A stretch of 64,000 bases of DNA from Labrys miyagiensis (GTDB lineage Bacteria > Pseudomonadota > Alphaproteobacteria > Rhizobiales > Labraceae), in assembly GCF_030160835.1 (NCBI RefSeq), contig NZ_BSPC01000024.1, positions 62,001-126,000 on the forward strand, in the 5' to 3' direction. How positions within the stretch are numbered: the first letter of the stretch is position 1; every line of letters starts with the position of its first letter. The position numbers and the translations under genes are program-made. Shown here in pieces: positions 8,721 to 17,850 of this stretch. The notes below the pieces were generated by a model, which did no database searches, was not told the DNA's origin, and worked only from the letters and a program-made list of their open reading frames with translations.

Positions 8721-9160
8721 TCCATGCCAGTCGGGCGAGATGAAGCGGCTGAGAATGAAGCTCGCCGCTCGCGTCCTCTCGCCCCCAAATAAATGACGAT
8801 CCCATGATGATAGCGCCCTGCGCTGTCCATAAAAGCAAACAGTGAGACTATTTTGGTCAACTCTGCGTGGCAAACTGGTTCACTATAGCATCCAGCCTGG
8901 GGTTGTGAGCGGCAAATAGTCCGTAGAGTTACTCACGCCCGTCGCGACTAGAAAGAGAATGAAACCGATAGCCACGCAGAAACGGTGTTTCTGCGAACGT
9001 TCGAATTTTGTCGTCATCAAGTCTAAGGCTGCTTCGAAAACCTGACATTGCCTTGCGTCCAGTCGTGCCTCAAAGCCAACCCTCTGCGATGAACAAGATC
9101 AAAACTTCGCGAGGTCCACGAGAAAGAGCGAGCATCAGCTCGAGCCGGAGAGGGATAGAG
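8721..9160. promoter_or_regulatory. Intergenic region upstream of sugar ABC operon with 9-bp inverted repeat
   Basis: 440 bases without a supported gene; an ORF entering from 9008 is only an extension of the downstream binding protein. At 8975-8995 there is a perfect inverted repeat, CGCAGAAAC, three bases, GTTTCTGCG, followed by AT-richer DNA. This could be an operator for the carbohydrate operon, but no local regulator gene in that operon is visible. The rest of the gap shows nothing I recognise. Confidence 0.4.
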
Positions 9161-10522
9161 ATGAAGATCAAAACAGACTTGGCTGGCACCGCCCTGGCGG
9201 GCCTGCCCCTGCTTGGGGCCAGCCGGCGCGAATTCCTGGTCGGGGCCGGCGCGGCGGCCTTCGTCGCCAGCACGCCCTTCCTTGCCGCACGCCCCGCCAT
9301 CGCCGCCGATCCGGTCGAGATCGTGCATTGGAGCTGGCTCGCCGCCTCCGACGGCGAGGTCTGGGCCAAGATGATCGACAGTTTCAACGACGCCCACAAG
9401 GACAAGGGCGTCAAGATCCGTATGGAAGTCGTGCCCGAGGAGCAATATGTCACCAAGGTCCTGGCCGCCGCCGCCACCGGCAAGGCGCCGGACTTCGGCT
9501 GGGGCACAGCCGGCAAGGGCGCTGCCATGGCACGCGACGAGGTCACCGTTGCGCTCGACGACCTCGCCAAGCAGGCCGGCCTCGACCTGTCCGATTTCTC
9601 CGAATCCTCGCTGACGGCCGCGCGCTATCCCAAATATGACAACAAGCTCTTCATGGTCCCGATGGACCTGATGAGCCTGCAGCCCGAGATCAATCTCGAC
9701 ATCGCCAAGGAAGCAGGCCTCGACCCCTCCAAGCCGCCGAAAGATGCCAAGAGCCTGCTCGACTGGGCCATGGCGATGACCAAGCGCGAGGGCGACAAGG
9801 TCACGCGCTCCGGCATCATGATGACGGGTTCCGGCGTGCAGACGACTGTGACCTGGGGCATCATCGCCGCCCAATTGGGCTTCCGCCGCGCCAGCGACGA
9901 TCTCAAGACGGCCTGCGTCAATCCCGATGCCGGCAAGGCCGCCATGCAATGGGTGCTCGACCTTTTCGACAAGCACAGGGTCTCCACCCGCGACGTCACC
10001 GACCGCTACAAGGCCTTCGGTACCGGGCAGGGCGGCATTTTCTGGACGGGGCCGTGGACGCTCAATGGCTATCTCGGCCAGAAGCTGAACTTCCAGACCT
10101 CGTTCTTCCCCAATGTGGGTGGCACGCTGCGCACCTATCGCGAGGAGGGCGGTCTCGAACTCTACGTCCAGCCCGACAAGGGCCGTTACGAGGCGACCAT
10201 GCAGGCCGTCAAATGGCTGTCGGACAACAGTTTCCTGTGGACCACGGTCGGCCGGGGCGCCTCACCGCGCAAATCCATCCTGTCCCGTCCCGACTACAAG
10301 ACGGCAGGCGCGCCCTGGAACGTGCGCGGTCCCTTCGTCGAGGGCATGGATTTCGCGACCGAAGGCGAGATACCGGTCGTCGCCGGCCCCGATTTCACTA
10401 TCTATTCGGGCGGCAACTTCCTGGCAAAGACGCTCGACGGCGTCTGGGCCGGCCAGACCACCATCGACCAAGCCATGTCGCAGATCCAGGACCAGTGGCA
10501 GCGCGGCCTCGACGAGGGCTGA
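9161..10522 (+). CDS. Extracellular solute-binding protein (family 1), TAT-exported
   Basis: A periplasmic carbohydrate-binding protein of 453 residues (MalE/UgpB fold). The N-terminus carries a twin-arginine signal: SRREFLVGAGAAAF followed by a hydrophobic run and an AIAADP cleavage region near residue 50. The mature part begins VEIVHWSW, typical of the family, and ends in SQIQDQWQRGL. The ATG at 9161 has GGAGAGGGATAGAG immediately upstream; the longer ORF start at 9008 is rejected. It heads an operon with two permeases, an aldehyde dehydrogenase, two BNR-fold proteins and a MalK-type ATPase. The ligand is unknown; TAT export suggests folding before export. Confidence 0.93.
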   Translation: MKIKTDLAGTALAGLPLLGASRREFLVGAGAAAFVASTPFLAARPAIAADPVEIVHWSWLAASDGEVWAKMIDSFNDAHKDKGVKIRMEVVPEEQYVTKVLAAAATGKAPDFGWGTAGKGAAMARDEVTVALDDLAKQAGLDLSDFSESSLTAARYPKYDNKLFMVPMDLMSLQPEINLDIAKEAGLDPSKPPKDAKSLLDWAMAMTKREGDKVTRSGIMMTGSGVQTTVTWGIIAAQLGFRRASDDLKTACVNPDAGKAAMQWVLDLFDKHRVSTRDVTDRYKAFGTGQGGIFWTGPWTLNGYLGQKLNFQTSFFPNVGGTLRTYREEGGLELYVQPDKGRYEATMQAVKWLSDNSFLWTTVGRGASPRKSILSRPDYKTAGAPWNVRGPFVEGMDFATEGEIPVVAGPDFTIYSGGNFLAKTLDGVWAGQTTIDQAMSQIQDQWQRGLDEG

Positions 10523-10562
10523 GCCCTAACGTGCGCGCATTAATCGTGACATCGACAAGCGT

Positions 10563-10586
10563 GGTCCGGCAACTGGTTGCCGGACC
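10563..10586 (+). promoter_or_regulatory. Strong intercistronic hairpin between binding-protein and permease genes
   Basis: A perfect palindrome: arms GGTCCGGCAAC and GTTGCCGGACC separated by two bases (in practice a ten-pair stem with a four-base loop). It lies in the 90-base gap after the binding-protein stop. There is no U-tract, so it is more likely an mRNA-stabilising or processing hairpin, as known between malE and malF, than a terminator. Confidence 0.6.
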
Positions 10587-10612
10587 TTGGAACTGCCGTC
10601 TGGATGTAGGCC

Positions 10613-11530
10613 ATGAGTACCGCAACCCTCATCGACAAGCAGCCAGCCCGCCGGGCCCCCAAAGCGGATGACGACAGGCGCATCGATGCGGTCGGCTACC
10701 TCTTCGTGGCCTTCTTCACCATCCCCTTCTTCCTGTTCAACATCCTGCCGGTGTTCTTCGGCATCTATGTCGGCTTCACCCGCTGGAGTATCGTCGGCAG
10801 CCCGCGCTGGATCGGCTTCGACAACTATACGCAGGCCTTCCACGATAAATGGGTCTGGGTCGGCTTCGAGAACGCGCTGCTTTACGGCCTGCTGATCGTG
10901 CCGAGCGTAACGGCGCTCGGCCTTGTCTTCGCCCTGTTCGTCAACCGGGGCTATCCGCTTTCGGGTCTGGCACGTGCGCTGTTCTTCGCGCCCAATGTCG
11001 TCTCGGCCACGGTGATCGGCCTCGTCTGGGTGTGGCTGCTCGACACCCAATACGGCCTGCTCAACCACTATCTCGGCTTCTTCGGCATCGAGGGCGTGCC
11101 CTGGCTCACCTCGACGCGATGGTCGCTGGTGGGCGTCAGCATCGCCTCGGTCTGGTGGGATCTCGGCCTGGCCTTCGTGCTCTTCCTCGCGGCGCTGCAG
11201 GACATTCCGTCCGATCTCACCGAGGCTGCCATGGTCGACGGCGCCGGGCGCTGGAACCGGTTGCGCTTCATCATCCTGCCGCATCTGCGTCCGGTGCTGT
11301 CGATGGTGGTGACGCTGCAGCTGATCTCGACGCTGCGCATTTTCAGCCAGGTCTATGTCATGACCAATGGCGGCCCGGGCACCTCGTCGCAGTCGCCGAT
11401 CTACTACGTCTACCAGACCGCGATCGTGCGCAACCTGTTCGGCTATGCCTCGGCCATCGCCATCCTACTCTTCATCGGCATCCTGGTGCTGACCTTCCTG
11501 CAGCGTTTCCTTCTCTCGGAGCGGGCCTGA
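10613..11530 (+). CDS. Carbohydrate ABC transporter permease (MalF/UgpA type)
   Basis: An inner-membrane permease of 305 residues with a hydrophilic N-terminus, then about six transmembrane segments (first GYLFVAFFTIPFFLFNILPV). The EAA coupling loop is seen as EAAMVDGAGRWNRLRFIILP near 205-225, characteristic of the CUT1 family. It pairs with the second permease, whose ATG overlaps this stop (ATGA), and is fed by the binding protein upstream. The ATPase is the last gene of the operon at 16344. Confidence 0.94.
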   Translation: MSTATLIDKQPARRAPKADDDRRIDAVGYLFVAFFTIPFFLFNILPVFFGIYVGFTRWSIVGSPRWIGFDNYTQAFHDKWVWVGFENALLYGLLIVPSVTALGLVFALFVNRGYPLSGLARALFFAPNVVSATVIGLVWVWLLDTQYGLLNHYLGFFGIEGVPWLTSTRWSLVGVSIASVWWDLGLAFVLFLAALQDIPSDLTEAAMVDGAGRWNRLRFIILPHLRPVLSMVVTLQLISTLRIFSQVYVMTNGGPGTSSQSPIYYVYQTAIVRNLFGYASAIAILLFIGILVLTFLQRFLLSERA

Positions 11531-12405
11531 TGAGCGTCATGCCGAGAAGCATGCGGAACTGGCTCGACGAGCGGCGGATGACGGCGGTCGACCTGCCCAT
11601 CTGGGTGCTGGGCATGATCGTGGCGGTGGCCTGGTTCGCGCCTTTCATCTGGATGGTCTCGACTTCGCTGAAATACCCGGCCGACGTGATGACGCAGGAG
11701 ATCGAATGGCTTCCGCGCCGCGTCACTTTCGATAATTATGTCAAGGTCTTCAGCTATCCCGTGGTGCGCTGGGGGCTCAACAGCCTGATCCAGGCCGTGA
11801 CGTCCACCGCGCTCTCGGTGCTGTTCGGGGCAATGGCCGGCTATGCGCTGGCACGGCTCAAATTCCCTGGGCGCGACGCCCTGTTCGCGCTCTTCCTGGC
11901 CTCGCTGATGATCCCGACCGAGGTTTCCATCGTTCCCATGCTGCTCGGCTTCATCAAACTCGGCTGGGCCTCAAGCTACCAGGCGCTGATCCTGCCGACC
12001 ATCGGCAATGTCTTCAGCGTCTACATCTTCCGCCAGTTCTTCCTCTCCTTCCCGCGCGAGATCGAGGAGGCGGCGCGGGTCGACGGCGCCGGGCCGCTGC
12101 GCCTGTTCTTCCTGATCGCCCTACCGCTCGCCCGTGCGCCAGCGATCGCCGCCACCGTGATCCTGTTCACCCTGAACTGGAACAACTTCCTCTGGCCACT
12201 GCTGGTGACCTTCGATGAATCGATGAAGACCCTGCCTGTCGGTATCGCCGCCTTCACGCCGGTGGTCGGCACGCACACCCAGCTCGAAGGTTTCTCCGTT
12301 GCCATGGCGGCGGTGACCATCCTCAGCGTTCCCAGCCTGCTGCTGTTCTTCTTTCTGCAGCGCTACTTCATTCAGGGCATTTCGCAAGGAAGTATCAAGC
12401 AGTGA
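11530..12405 (+). CDS. Carbohydrate ABC transporter permease (MalG/UgpE type)
   Basis: The second CUT1 permease, 291 residues, about six transmembrane helices, with the EAA loop EEAARVDGAGPLRLFFLIALP near 178-198. The ATG at 11530 overlaps the TGA of the first permease by four bases, so the two subunits are made in equal amounts. The stop overlaps the GTG start of the following aldehyde dehydrogenase (GTGA), which ties metabolism of the imported compound to the transporter. Confidence 0.94.
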   Translation: MSVMPRSMRNWLDERRMTAVDLPIWVLGMIVAVAWFAPFIWMVSTSLKYPADVMTQEIEWLPRRVTFDNYVKVFSYPVVRWGLNSLIQAVTSTALSVLFGAMAGYALARLKFPGRDALFALFLASLMIPTEVSIVPMLLGFIKLGWASSYQALILPTIGNVFSVYIFRQFFLSFPREIEEAARVDGAGPLRLFFLIALPLARAPAIAATVILFTLNWNNFLWPLLVTFDESMKTLPVGIAAFTPVVGTHTQLEGFSVAMAAVTILSVPSLLLFFFLQRYFIQGISQGSIKQ

Positions 12406-13868
12406 CCGTCCAATCCCGAGATGCCGCGCTCGGCCTCGATCTGCCGTGCTCTCTGTTCATCGACGACGCCTTCGCGGCGGCTGCCTCCGGCGAGACCTTC
12501 GCCACCGTGGATCCCAGCACCGAAGGAGAGCTCGGCCAGGCCGCCCGCGGTGGTGCCGCCGATGTCGACCGGGCCGTCGCCGCCGCCAAACGCGCGACCA
12601 AGGGCGATTGGCTCGACCTCACGCCGGCCCAGCGTGGACGGATGCTGTTCGAGCTCGCCGATGCCATCGCGGCCCGCAAGGACGAGATCGCCCGGGTCGA
12701 AACGCTGGATGTCGGCAAGCCGCTCAGGGAATCGCGCGGCGATGTCGACGGCGTCGTCGCCACCTTGCGCTACAATGCCGGCGCCGCCGACAAGCTTGAA
12801 GGCGCCACCATTCCGCTCGGCCGTTCGGTGATCGACTTCACCTTGCTGGAGCCGGCCGGCGTCACCGCCCATATCGTGCCCTGGAACTATCCGCTCGGCA
12901 TGCTCGCCCGCTCGGTCGCGCCGGCGCTCGCCGCCGGCTGCACGATGGTGATCAAGCCGGCTGAGCAGTCGCCGCTCAGCGCCCTGCTATTCGCGCAATG
13001 CTGCCGCGAGGTCGGCCTTCCCAAGGGCGTGGTGAATGTCGTCACCGGCTATGGCGAGGAGGCCGGCGCGGCCCTCGTCGCCCATCCCGATATCCGCGGC
13101 ATCACCTTCACCGGCTCGGTCGAGACCGGGCGGCTGGTCTATCAAGGCGCGGCGCGCGGGCTGAAGCCGGCAGTGCTCGAACTCGGCGGCAAGAACCCGG
13201 TGATCCTGTTCGAGGACGCCGATCTCGACCGCGCCGTCGTCGACATCCTCGATGGCGCCTTCGGCAATTCCGGCCAGGTCTGCTCGTCCTCCTCGCGCCT
13301 GATCCTGCACCGCGCGATCCATGACGCGTTCCTGGAGCGGCTGGCCCACGCGGCGAAGGGGCTGACGGTGGGTCCCGGCCTCGCCGATCGCGACCTCGGT
13401 CCCGTGGTCTCGGCCGAGCAGTATCAGCGCGTCAACGCCTATCTCGAAAAGGGGCTGAGCGAGGGCGCGCGGCTGCGGCTTGGCGGCGGCCGGCCACGGG
13501 ATCTCGACCGCGGCTATTTCGTCGAGCCGACTATCATCGACCGCGTCGAGCCCTCCCATGTGGTGGCGCGCGAGGAGATTTTCGGCCCGGTGGCGGTGGC
13601 GCTCTCCTTCGAGACGGAAGAGCAGGCGAAGGCGCTCGCCAACGGCCTCGGCTACGGCCTCGTCGCCGGCCTCTACACCCAGGACATCGGCCGCGCCTTG
13701 CGTCTCGCCCAGGATATCGAAGCCGGGTCCGTGTGGATCAATGGCTGGTTCATCGGCGGCCAGCAGGCCCCGACCGGCGGCATCAAGGACAGCGGCGTCG
13801 GCCGCGAGCGCGGGCTGCCCGGCATCATGAACTATGTGCAGATCAAGAATGTCGGCATCCGCCTCTAG
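12402..13868 (+). CDS. Aldehyde dehydrogenase family enzyme
   Basis: Cytosolic NAD(P)-dependent aldehyde oxidation. Full-length, 488 residues: PWNYPLG near 160, FTGSVETG near 236-243, general base Glu260 in LELGGKNP, nucleophile Cys294 in GQVCSSSS. The GTG start at 12402 overlaps the permease stop. Location inside a sugar-transport operon suggests it acts on an aldehyde or lactaldehyde-like product of the imported carbohydrate, or on the sugar itself. It is not close to the ALDH copies at 1-1075 and 40121-41551 in the visible motifs, so it is not a recent duplicate. Confidence 0.93.
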   Translation: MTVQSRDAALGLDLPCSLFIDDAFAAAASGETFATVDPSTEGELGQAARGGAADVDRAVAAAKRATKGDWLDLTPAQRGRMLFELADAIAARKDEIARVETLDVGKPLRESRGDVDGVVATLRYNAGAADKLEGATIPLGRSVIDFTLLEPAGVTAHIVPWNYPLGMLARSVAPALAAGCTMVIKPAEQSPLSALLFAQCCREVGLPKGVVNVVTGYGEEAGAALVAHPDIRGITFTGSVETGRLVYQGAARGLKPAVLELGGKNPVILFEDADLDRAVVDILDGAFGNSGQVCSSSSRLILHRAIHDAFLERLAHAAKGLTVGPGLADRDLGPVVSAEQYQRVNAYLEKGLSEGARLRLGGGRPRDLDRGYFVEPTIIDRVEPSHVVAREEIFGPVAVALSFETEEQAKALANGLGYGLVAGLYTQDIGRALRLAQDIEAGSVWINGWFIGGQQAPTGGIKDSGVGRERGLPGIMNYVQIKNVGIRL

Positions 13869-13923
13869 GCCGGGTGCCATTCAGCCATCCCAAACCTCCA
13901 ACAGGAAACGCGAGACAGAAGTC

Positions 13924-15144
13924 ATGGACCAGATTGTGGGCGGCATCAGCCAGATCGAGCATCACGATATCTTTCGCCACCCCGAGCATTGCGTGAACCA
14001 GATTGCCATGCGGACGCTTAGGAATGGCGACCTGCTGGCGGTCTTCAACGAAGAGCGCTTCCCCTTCCACCATGACAGCGGCCAGACACTGATGACCCGC
14101 TCCACCGATGGCGGCAAGACCTGGAGCGAGCCGCATGTCGTGCTGCCCTGGAGCGCCACCGAGGGCAATTGGGACTGCGGCATCTGCGAGCTGGAAGACG
14201 GGACGCTGCTGGTCAACCTCACCATCACCGGCTTCTTCAAGCGCGGCGTGCGCCCGGAGCAGCCCTCCTGGTCCTCCCATCCGATCACGCCGGAATGGGG
14301 CGACTGGACCTGGACCTACAAGCTGCAGGGCTGGCTCGGCACCTATGTGATCAAGTCCACCGACAAGGGCGCCACCTGGACCAGGCCGATCCCCGTGAAT
14401 GTCCGTCCGCTCAAGCATGGCGGCTGCCGTCTCGGCTCCTGGCAGTTGCCGAACGGCTCGCTGCTGATGGGCCTCTATGGCCGCATCCATGGCTATGAGG
14501 AGGAGGGCGAGGGCGAGACCACGCGCTCGGCCCTGATGCGCTCGGACGATGGCGGCGACAATTGGGAATATTTCTCGACGCTCGCCTATGATCCCGCCAG
14601 CATCATCGATTATGAGGAGCCGGCGCTGCTGCGCCTCAAGGACGGGCGCCTCGTCTGCTTCATGCGCACCCACACCCAGCCGAGCAGCGATGCCAAGAAT
14701 ATGGTGATGACCATCTCGGAGGATGACGGCTTCTCCTGGACGCCGCCGAAATGGACCAATATCTGGGGTTATCCGGCCGAGCTGATCGCATTGCAGGACG
14801 GCCGCTACCTCATGGTCTACGGCTATCGCCGGCCGCCCTATGGCGTGCGCGGCCTCATCTCGGAAGACGGCGTCACCTGGGACGTGAAGAACGAGTTTGT
14901 CATCCGCGAAGGCGGCGTGCCGGGCAAGACCGTCACCGATACGCCCGGCTCCAGCCGCATGACGCCGGAATCGGGCAAGATCGCCGGCGGCGGCGTGAAC
15001 TGGCACCACCCGGGCATCTACCAGCATATCGGCTATCCGAGCGTGGCGCAGGTCGCCGACGGCACTGTGGTCTGCTCCTATCATGAATGGAATGACGACC
15101 CGAAGCCGCTGCAATATGTGCGCTGCACGCGCTTCCGGGTCTGA
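13924..15144 (+). CDS. BNR/Asp-box (sialidase-fold) protein, cytosolic
   Basis: A 406-residue beta-propeller of the sialidase superfamily. Four or five Asp-box motifs are seen: STDGGKTW near 60, STDKGATW near 145, SDDGGDNW near 207, SEDDGFSW near 265, and a degenerate SEDGVTW near 330. No signal peptide is present, so it acts in the cytoplasm on an imported compound. The ATG at 13924 is preceded by a short purine-rich site. The superfamily includes exo-alpha-sialidases, but many bacterial members with this layout have no proven substrate. A related protein is encoded immediately downstream. Sialidase activity is not claimed. Confidence 0.85.
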   Translation: MDQIVGGISQIEHHDIFRHPEHCVNQIAMRTLRNGDLLAVFNEERFPFHHDSGQTLMTRSTDGGKTWSEPHVVLPWSATEGNWDCGICELEDGTLLVNLTITGFFKRGVRPEQPSWSSHPITPEWGDWTWTYKLQGWLGTYVIKSTDKGATWTRPIPVNVRPLKHGGCRLGSWQLPNGSLLMGLYGRIHGYEEEGEGETTRSALMRSDDGGDNWEYFSTLAYDPASIIDYEEPALLRLKDGRLVCFMRTHTQPSSDAKNMVMTISEDDGFSWTPPKWTNIWGYPAELIALQDGRYLMVYGYRRPPYGVRGLISEDGVTWDVKNEFVIREGGVPGKTVTDTPGSSRMTPESGKIAGGGVNWHHPGIYQHIGYPSVAQVADGTVVCSYHEWNDDPKPLQYVRCTRFRV

Positions 15145-15155
15145 AGGCGGACACG

Positions 15156-16313
15156 ATGCGGACGGATGTGGCTGATATCGGGGTCGAGGTGGTGGAGCGC
15201 AGGGTGCTCCACCGGGACCCTCATGCCTATTGCGCCCATCCGCATCTCGCCGTCGCCACCGACGGCGCCTTCCTTCTGGTGTTCAACCGGGCGCCGAGGC
15301 GGATGCTGACGCTGCACCCGCCGCAGGATCCGGAGTTCCGCAATGTGCTGATGCGCTCGGAGGATGAGGGCCGGAGCTGGAGCGCGCCCGCCGTGGTGCC
15401 GGCCTATGACTGGAGCGGCGTCGAATGCGCGGGGCTGACGGTGCTGCGCAACGGCCGCGTCCTGCTCAACCAATGGCGCTTCGAATGGCTGCCCTTGCCG
15501 CTCGCCCGCACCTTGGGCCGCGCCGATCTCACCTTGCCGGGAACCTTGATGCGCCATCTCGCTGCTTCACCCGAGCTCGACAGCTTCACCGCCGGCGGGC
15601 TCTCTGCCGAACAGAGTTTCGCTGAACAGAGTTTCCCCTGGGCGCGCGGGGGCGGCGAGACGGTGGTGCATCTGTCCGACGATGGCGGGCGGACCTTCAT
15701 CACCACCTCCCATATCGATACACTGCCCTTCAGCGGCGGCTACGGCTTGCGCGGCGCGCTGGAGCTGCCCGATGGCGATATCCTGCTGCCGCTCTCGGAC
15801 GTGCCGCATTACCGGGCGGTCTTCACGGTGCGCTCGCGCGATGGCGGCGATAGCTGGGGCGCCCCGATGCTCGTAGCTGCGGGGCAGGGGCACGAATTCG
15901 AGGAGCCGGCGCCGTTGCTGCTGCCCTCCGGGCGCATGCTGATGCTGCTGCGCGACAATATCAGCCGCATCCTGCATGCCGTGGCTTCCGACGATGGCGG
16001 CCTGAGCTGGTCGAAGCCGGTGCCGACGGGCATAGGCAGCTATCCCGCGCAGCTGATCGCTCTGCCCGGCGGCGAAATCGCCTGCGTCAGCGGGCAGCGC
16101 TCGCCGCCCTTCGGCATCATGCTGCATCTCTCCCGCGACCAGGGCCTGAGCTGGGGGGCAGGGCCGATGACACTCGTGGGTGATTTGCCGACTAAAGATC
16201 TCGGTTACCCAACAGTTGTCAGGCGCTCGGATGGCAATCTCATGGTCGTATTCTACGCCAGGGATCGCGAGGGCGTGACCGGTATTCACAGCCTGACGGC
16301 GAGGCTCTCATGA
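15156..16313 (+). CDS. Second BNR/Asp-box (sialidase-fold) protein, cytosolic
   Basis: 385 residues with Asp-boxes SEDEGRSW near 68, SDDGGRTF near 173, SRDGGDSW near 228, SDDGGLSW near 281 and SRDQGLSW near 331, so a six-bladed propeller is likely. No signal peptide. It follows the first BNR protein by 11 bases and shares its general plan, suggesting two subunits or two successive hydrolases. Around 15603-15640 a 15-base unit is duplicated in tandem (GAACAGAGTTTC twice), adding five residues in a loop. Function beyond the fold is not recognisable. Confidence 0.83.
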   Translation: MRTDVADIGVEVVERRVLHRDPHAYCAHPHLAVATDGAFLLVFNRAPRRMLTLHPPQDPEFRNVLMRSEDEGRSWSAPAVVPAYDWSGVECAGLTVLRNGRVLLNQWRFEWLPLPLARTLGRADLTLPGTLMRHLAASPELDSFTAGGLSAEQSFAEQSFPWARGGGETVVHLSDDGGRTFITTSHIDTLPFSGGYGLRGALELPDGDILLPLSDVPHYRAVFTVRSRDGGDSWGAPMLVAAGQGHEFEEPAPLLLPSGRMLMLLRDNISRILHAVASDDGGLSWSKPVPTGIGSYPAQLIALPGGEIACVSGQRSPPFGIMLHLSRDQGLSWGAGPMTLVGDLPTKDLGYPTVVRRSDGNLMVVFYARDREGVTGIHSLTARLS

Positions 16314-16343
16314 CTCCAGCAAGCTTTCCCCAGGGTGGCCCTC

Positions 16344-17429
16344 ATGTCGCATGTTGAACTGGCCGGCGTGGTCAAGCGGTTCGGTACCTTCGAAGCCATT
16401 CGCGGCATCGACCTCGCCATGCCCGACGGCGCCTTCACGGTCTTCGTCGGCCCCTCGGGCTGCGGCAAGTCCACCTTGCTGCGGCTGATCTGTGGGCTGG
16501 AGGTGCCGAGCGAGGGCACCATCCATTTCGACGGCCGCGATATGCGTGGCGTGCCGCCGGCCGGGCGCAAGCTTGCGATGGTGTTCCAATCCTATGCGCT
16601 TTATCCGCATATGTCGGTGGCCGATAATATGGGCTTTGCGCTCAGGATGGCCGGGGTGCCCAAGGCGGCACGCGCGACGCAGGTCGCCAAGGCGGCCGAG
16701 ACCTTGCAGATCACCCCCCTGCTCGCCCGCCGCCCCCGCGAACTCTCGGGCGGCCAGCGCCAGCGCGTGGCGATCGGACGCGCCATCGTGCGCGCGCCTT
16801 CGTTGTTCCTGTTCGACGAGCCGCTCTCCAATCTCGACGCGGAACTGCGCGTGGAAATGCGCTTCGAACTCGCGGAACTGCATCGCCGGCTCAACACCAG
16901 CATGATCTATGTCACCCACGACCAGGTCGAGGCGATGACGCTCGCCGACCGCATCGTCGTGCTGCATGACGGCCAGATCGAGCAGGTGGGTTCGCCCGCC
17001 GAGCTCTATGAGCGGCCGGTGAACCGCTTCGTCGCCAATTTCATCGGCTCACCCCGCATGAATTTCCTGACCGGGCGCGTCACGGCCTTGCCGCCGGATG
17101 CGGTCGAGATCGCCATTCCCGGCATCGATCCCGCTCACTTGACCCTGCCGTTGCTGGAAAGGGGCTCGCTGGCCGTTGGCGATGGCATCGAAATCGGCAT
17201 CAGGCCCGACGAATTGCTCATCGGCGAGGGCGGCGCGGCACGCCTGCCCGTCCGGGTCGAGTTCAGCGAATATATCGGCGGCGCCATGTATCTCCACGCA
17301 CCCAGTCATGAGGCGGGCCGCCTGACCATACGCTGCCCGGGCACCCAGGCGCCGCAGGGCACTCTCATGCTCGGCATCCCGCGCGAGAGATGCCATGTCT
17401 TTACGACGGAGGGGCAGAGGTTGTCATGA
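16344..17429 (+). CDS. ABC transporter ATP-binding protein, MalK/UgpC type
   Basis: Energises the CUT1 transporter. 361 residues: Walker A GPSGCGKST at 36-44, FQSYALYPH Q-loop, signature LSGGQRQR, Walker B LFLFDEPLSNLDA, H-loop YVTHDQVEA, and a C-terminal TOBE/OB regulatory domain (NRFVANFIGSPRMNF onward). The ATG at 16344 has AGGGTGG eight bases upstream; a GTG at 16335 is the alternative. It closes the operon begun at 9161. Confidence 0.94.
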   Translation: MSHVELAGVVKRFGTFEAIRGIDLAMPDGAFTVFVGPSGCGKSTLLRLICGLEVPSEGTIHFDGRDMRGVPPAGRKLAMVFQSYALYPHMSVADNMGFALRMAGVPKAARATQVAKAAETLQITPLLARRPRELSGGQRQRVAIGRAIVRAPSLFLFDEPLSNLDAELRVEMRFELAELHRRLNTSMIYVTHDQVEAMTLADRIVVLHDGQIEQVGSPAELYERPVNRFVANFIGSPRMNFLTGRVTALPPDAVEIAIPGIDPAHLTLPLLERGSLAVGDGIEIGIRPDELLIGEGGAARLPVRVEFSEYIGGAMYLHAPSHEAGRLTIRCPGTQAPQGTLMLGIPRERCHVFTTEGQRLS

Positions 17430-17850
17430 TGTTCTGCCTTCGGGTGTCGCAAGCGCAGCCCATTCCATCATTGCTTCGCTCGCAATGGCGGAGAGCATCT
17501 TGTTCACGTCGCCCCCAGCAGGTCGACGAGGATGGCGAGAAAGACAGCGGTCACCAGGGTGGATGCGAGCATGGTCAAGCCTTTCCTGTCTCGGGCTGTC
17601 ACGATAGCGGCCTGACATTTCCTGAATTCGCGGCCTTCGTTGCTGCAAGCGTTCGAAGTCGTGGCGCTTTGCCGTCAATTTGGTGTTGTGATCTAAGCTT
17701 TGAAGGTTAAGGAAATTTCTCCTCCGCGGTGGCCTTTTCTGTAGAGTCGTGCCGATGTTGGGTTCCAGAGCGGGTCTTGCATGTAGAGGCGACGTCTCTT
17801 AACGATCATAATACTGGCTTTCCAAGTCTGACGTCTTGCCTGAGGCGCGC
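17430..17850. other. Intergenic region, mostly empty
   Basis: About 420 bases after the ABC operon. At 17468-17484 there is a small hairpin (ATTGC, seven bases, GCAAT) of a kind that recurs in intergenic DNA of this window. A possible 22-codon membrane peptide on the minus strand is listed separately. No promoter motif for the FUSC gene stands out. Confidence 0.5.
17504..17572 (-). CDS. Candidate 22-residue membrane peptide
   Basis: A short minus-strand frame from ATG 17572 to TGA 17504 with a good ribosome site (AGGAAAGG, about seven bases upstream). The product is almost wholly hydrophobic (MLASTLVTAVFLAILVDLLG), fitting one transmembrane helix. It could be a small membrane protein or a chance frame; nothing nearby supports a role. 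It lies alone between two plus-strand genes. Confidence 0.25.
   Translation of the reverse strand: MLASTLVTAVFLAILVDLLGAT

Noticed and set aside
9008-9160. N-terminal extension of the binding protein
   Set aside because: It would place the TAT signal inside the protein; ATG 9161 has a strong ribosome site.
13834-13923. Upstream start for the first BNR protein
   Set aside because: It overlaps the ALDH stop by 35 bases and adds no homologous residues; ATG 13924 has a ribosome site.
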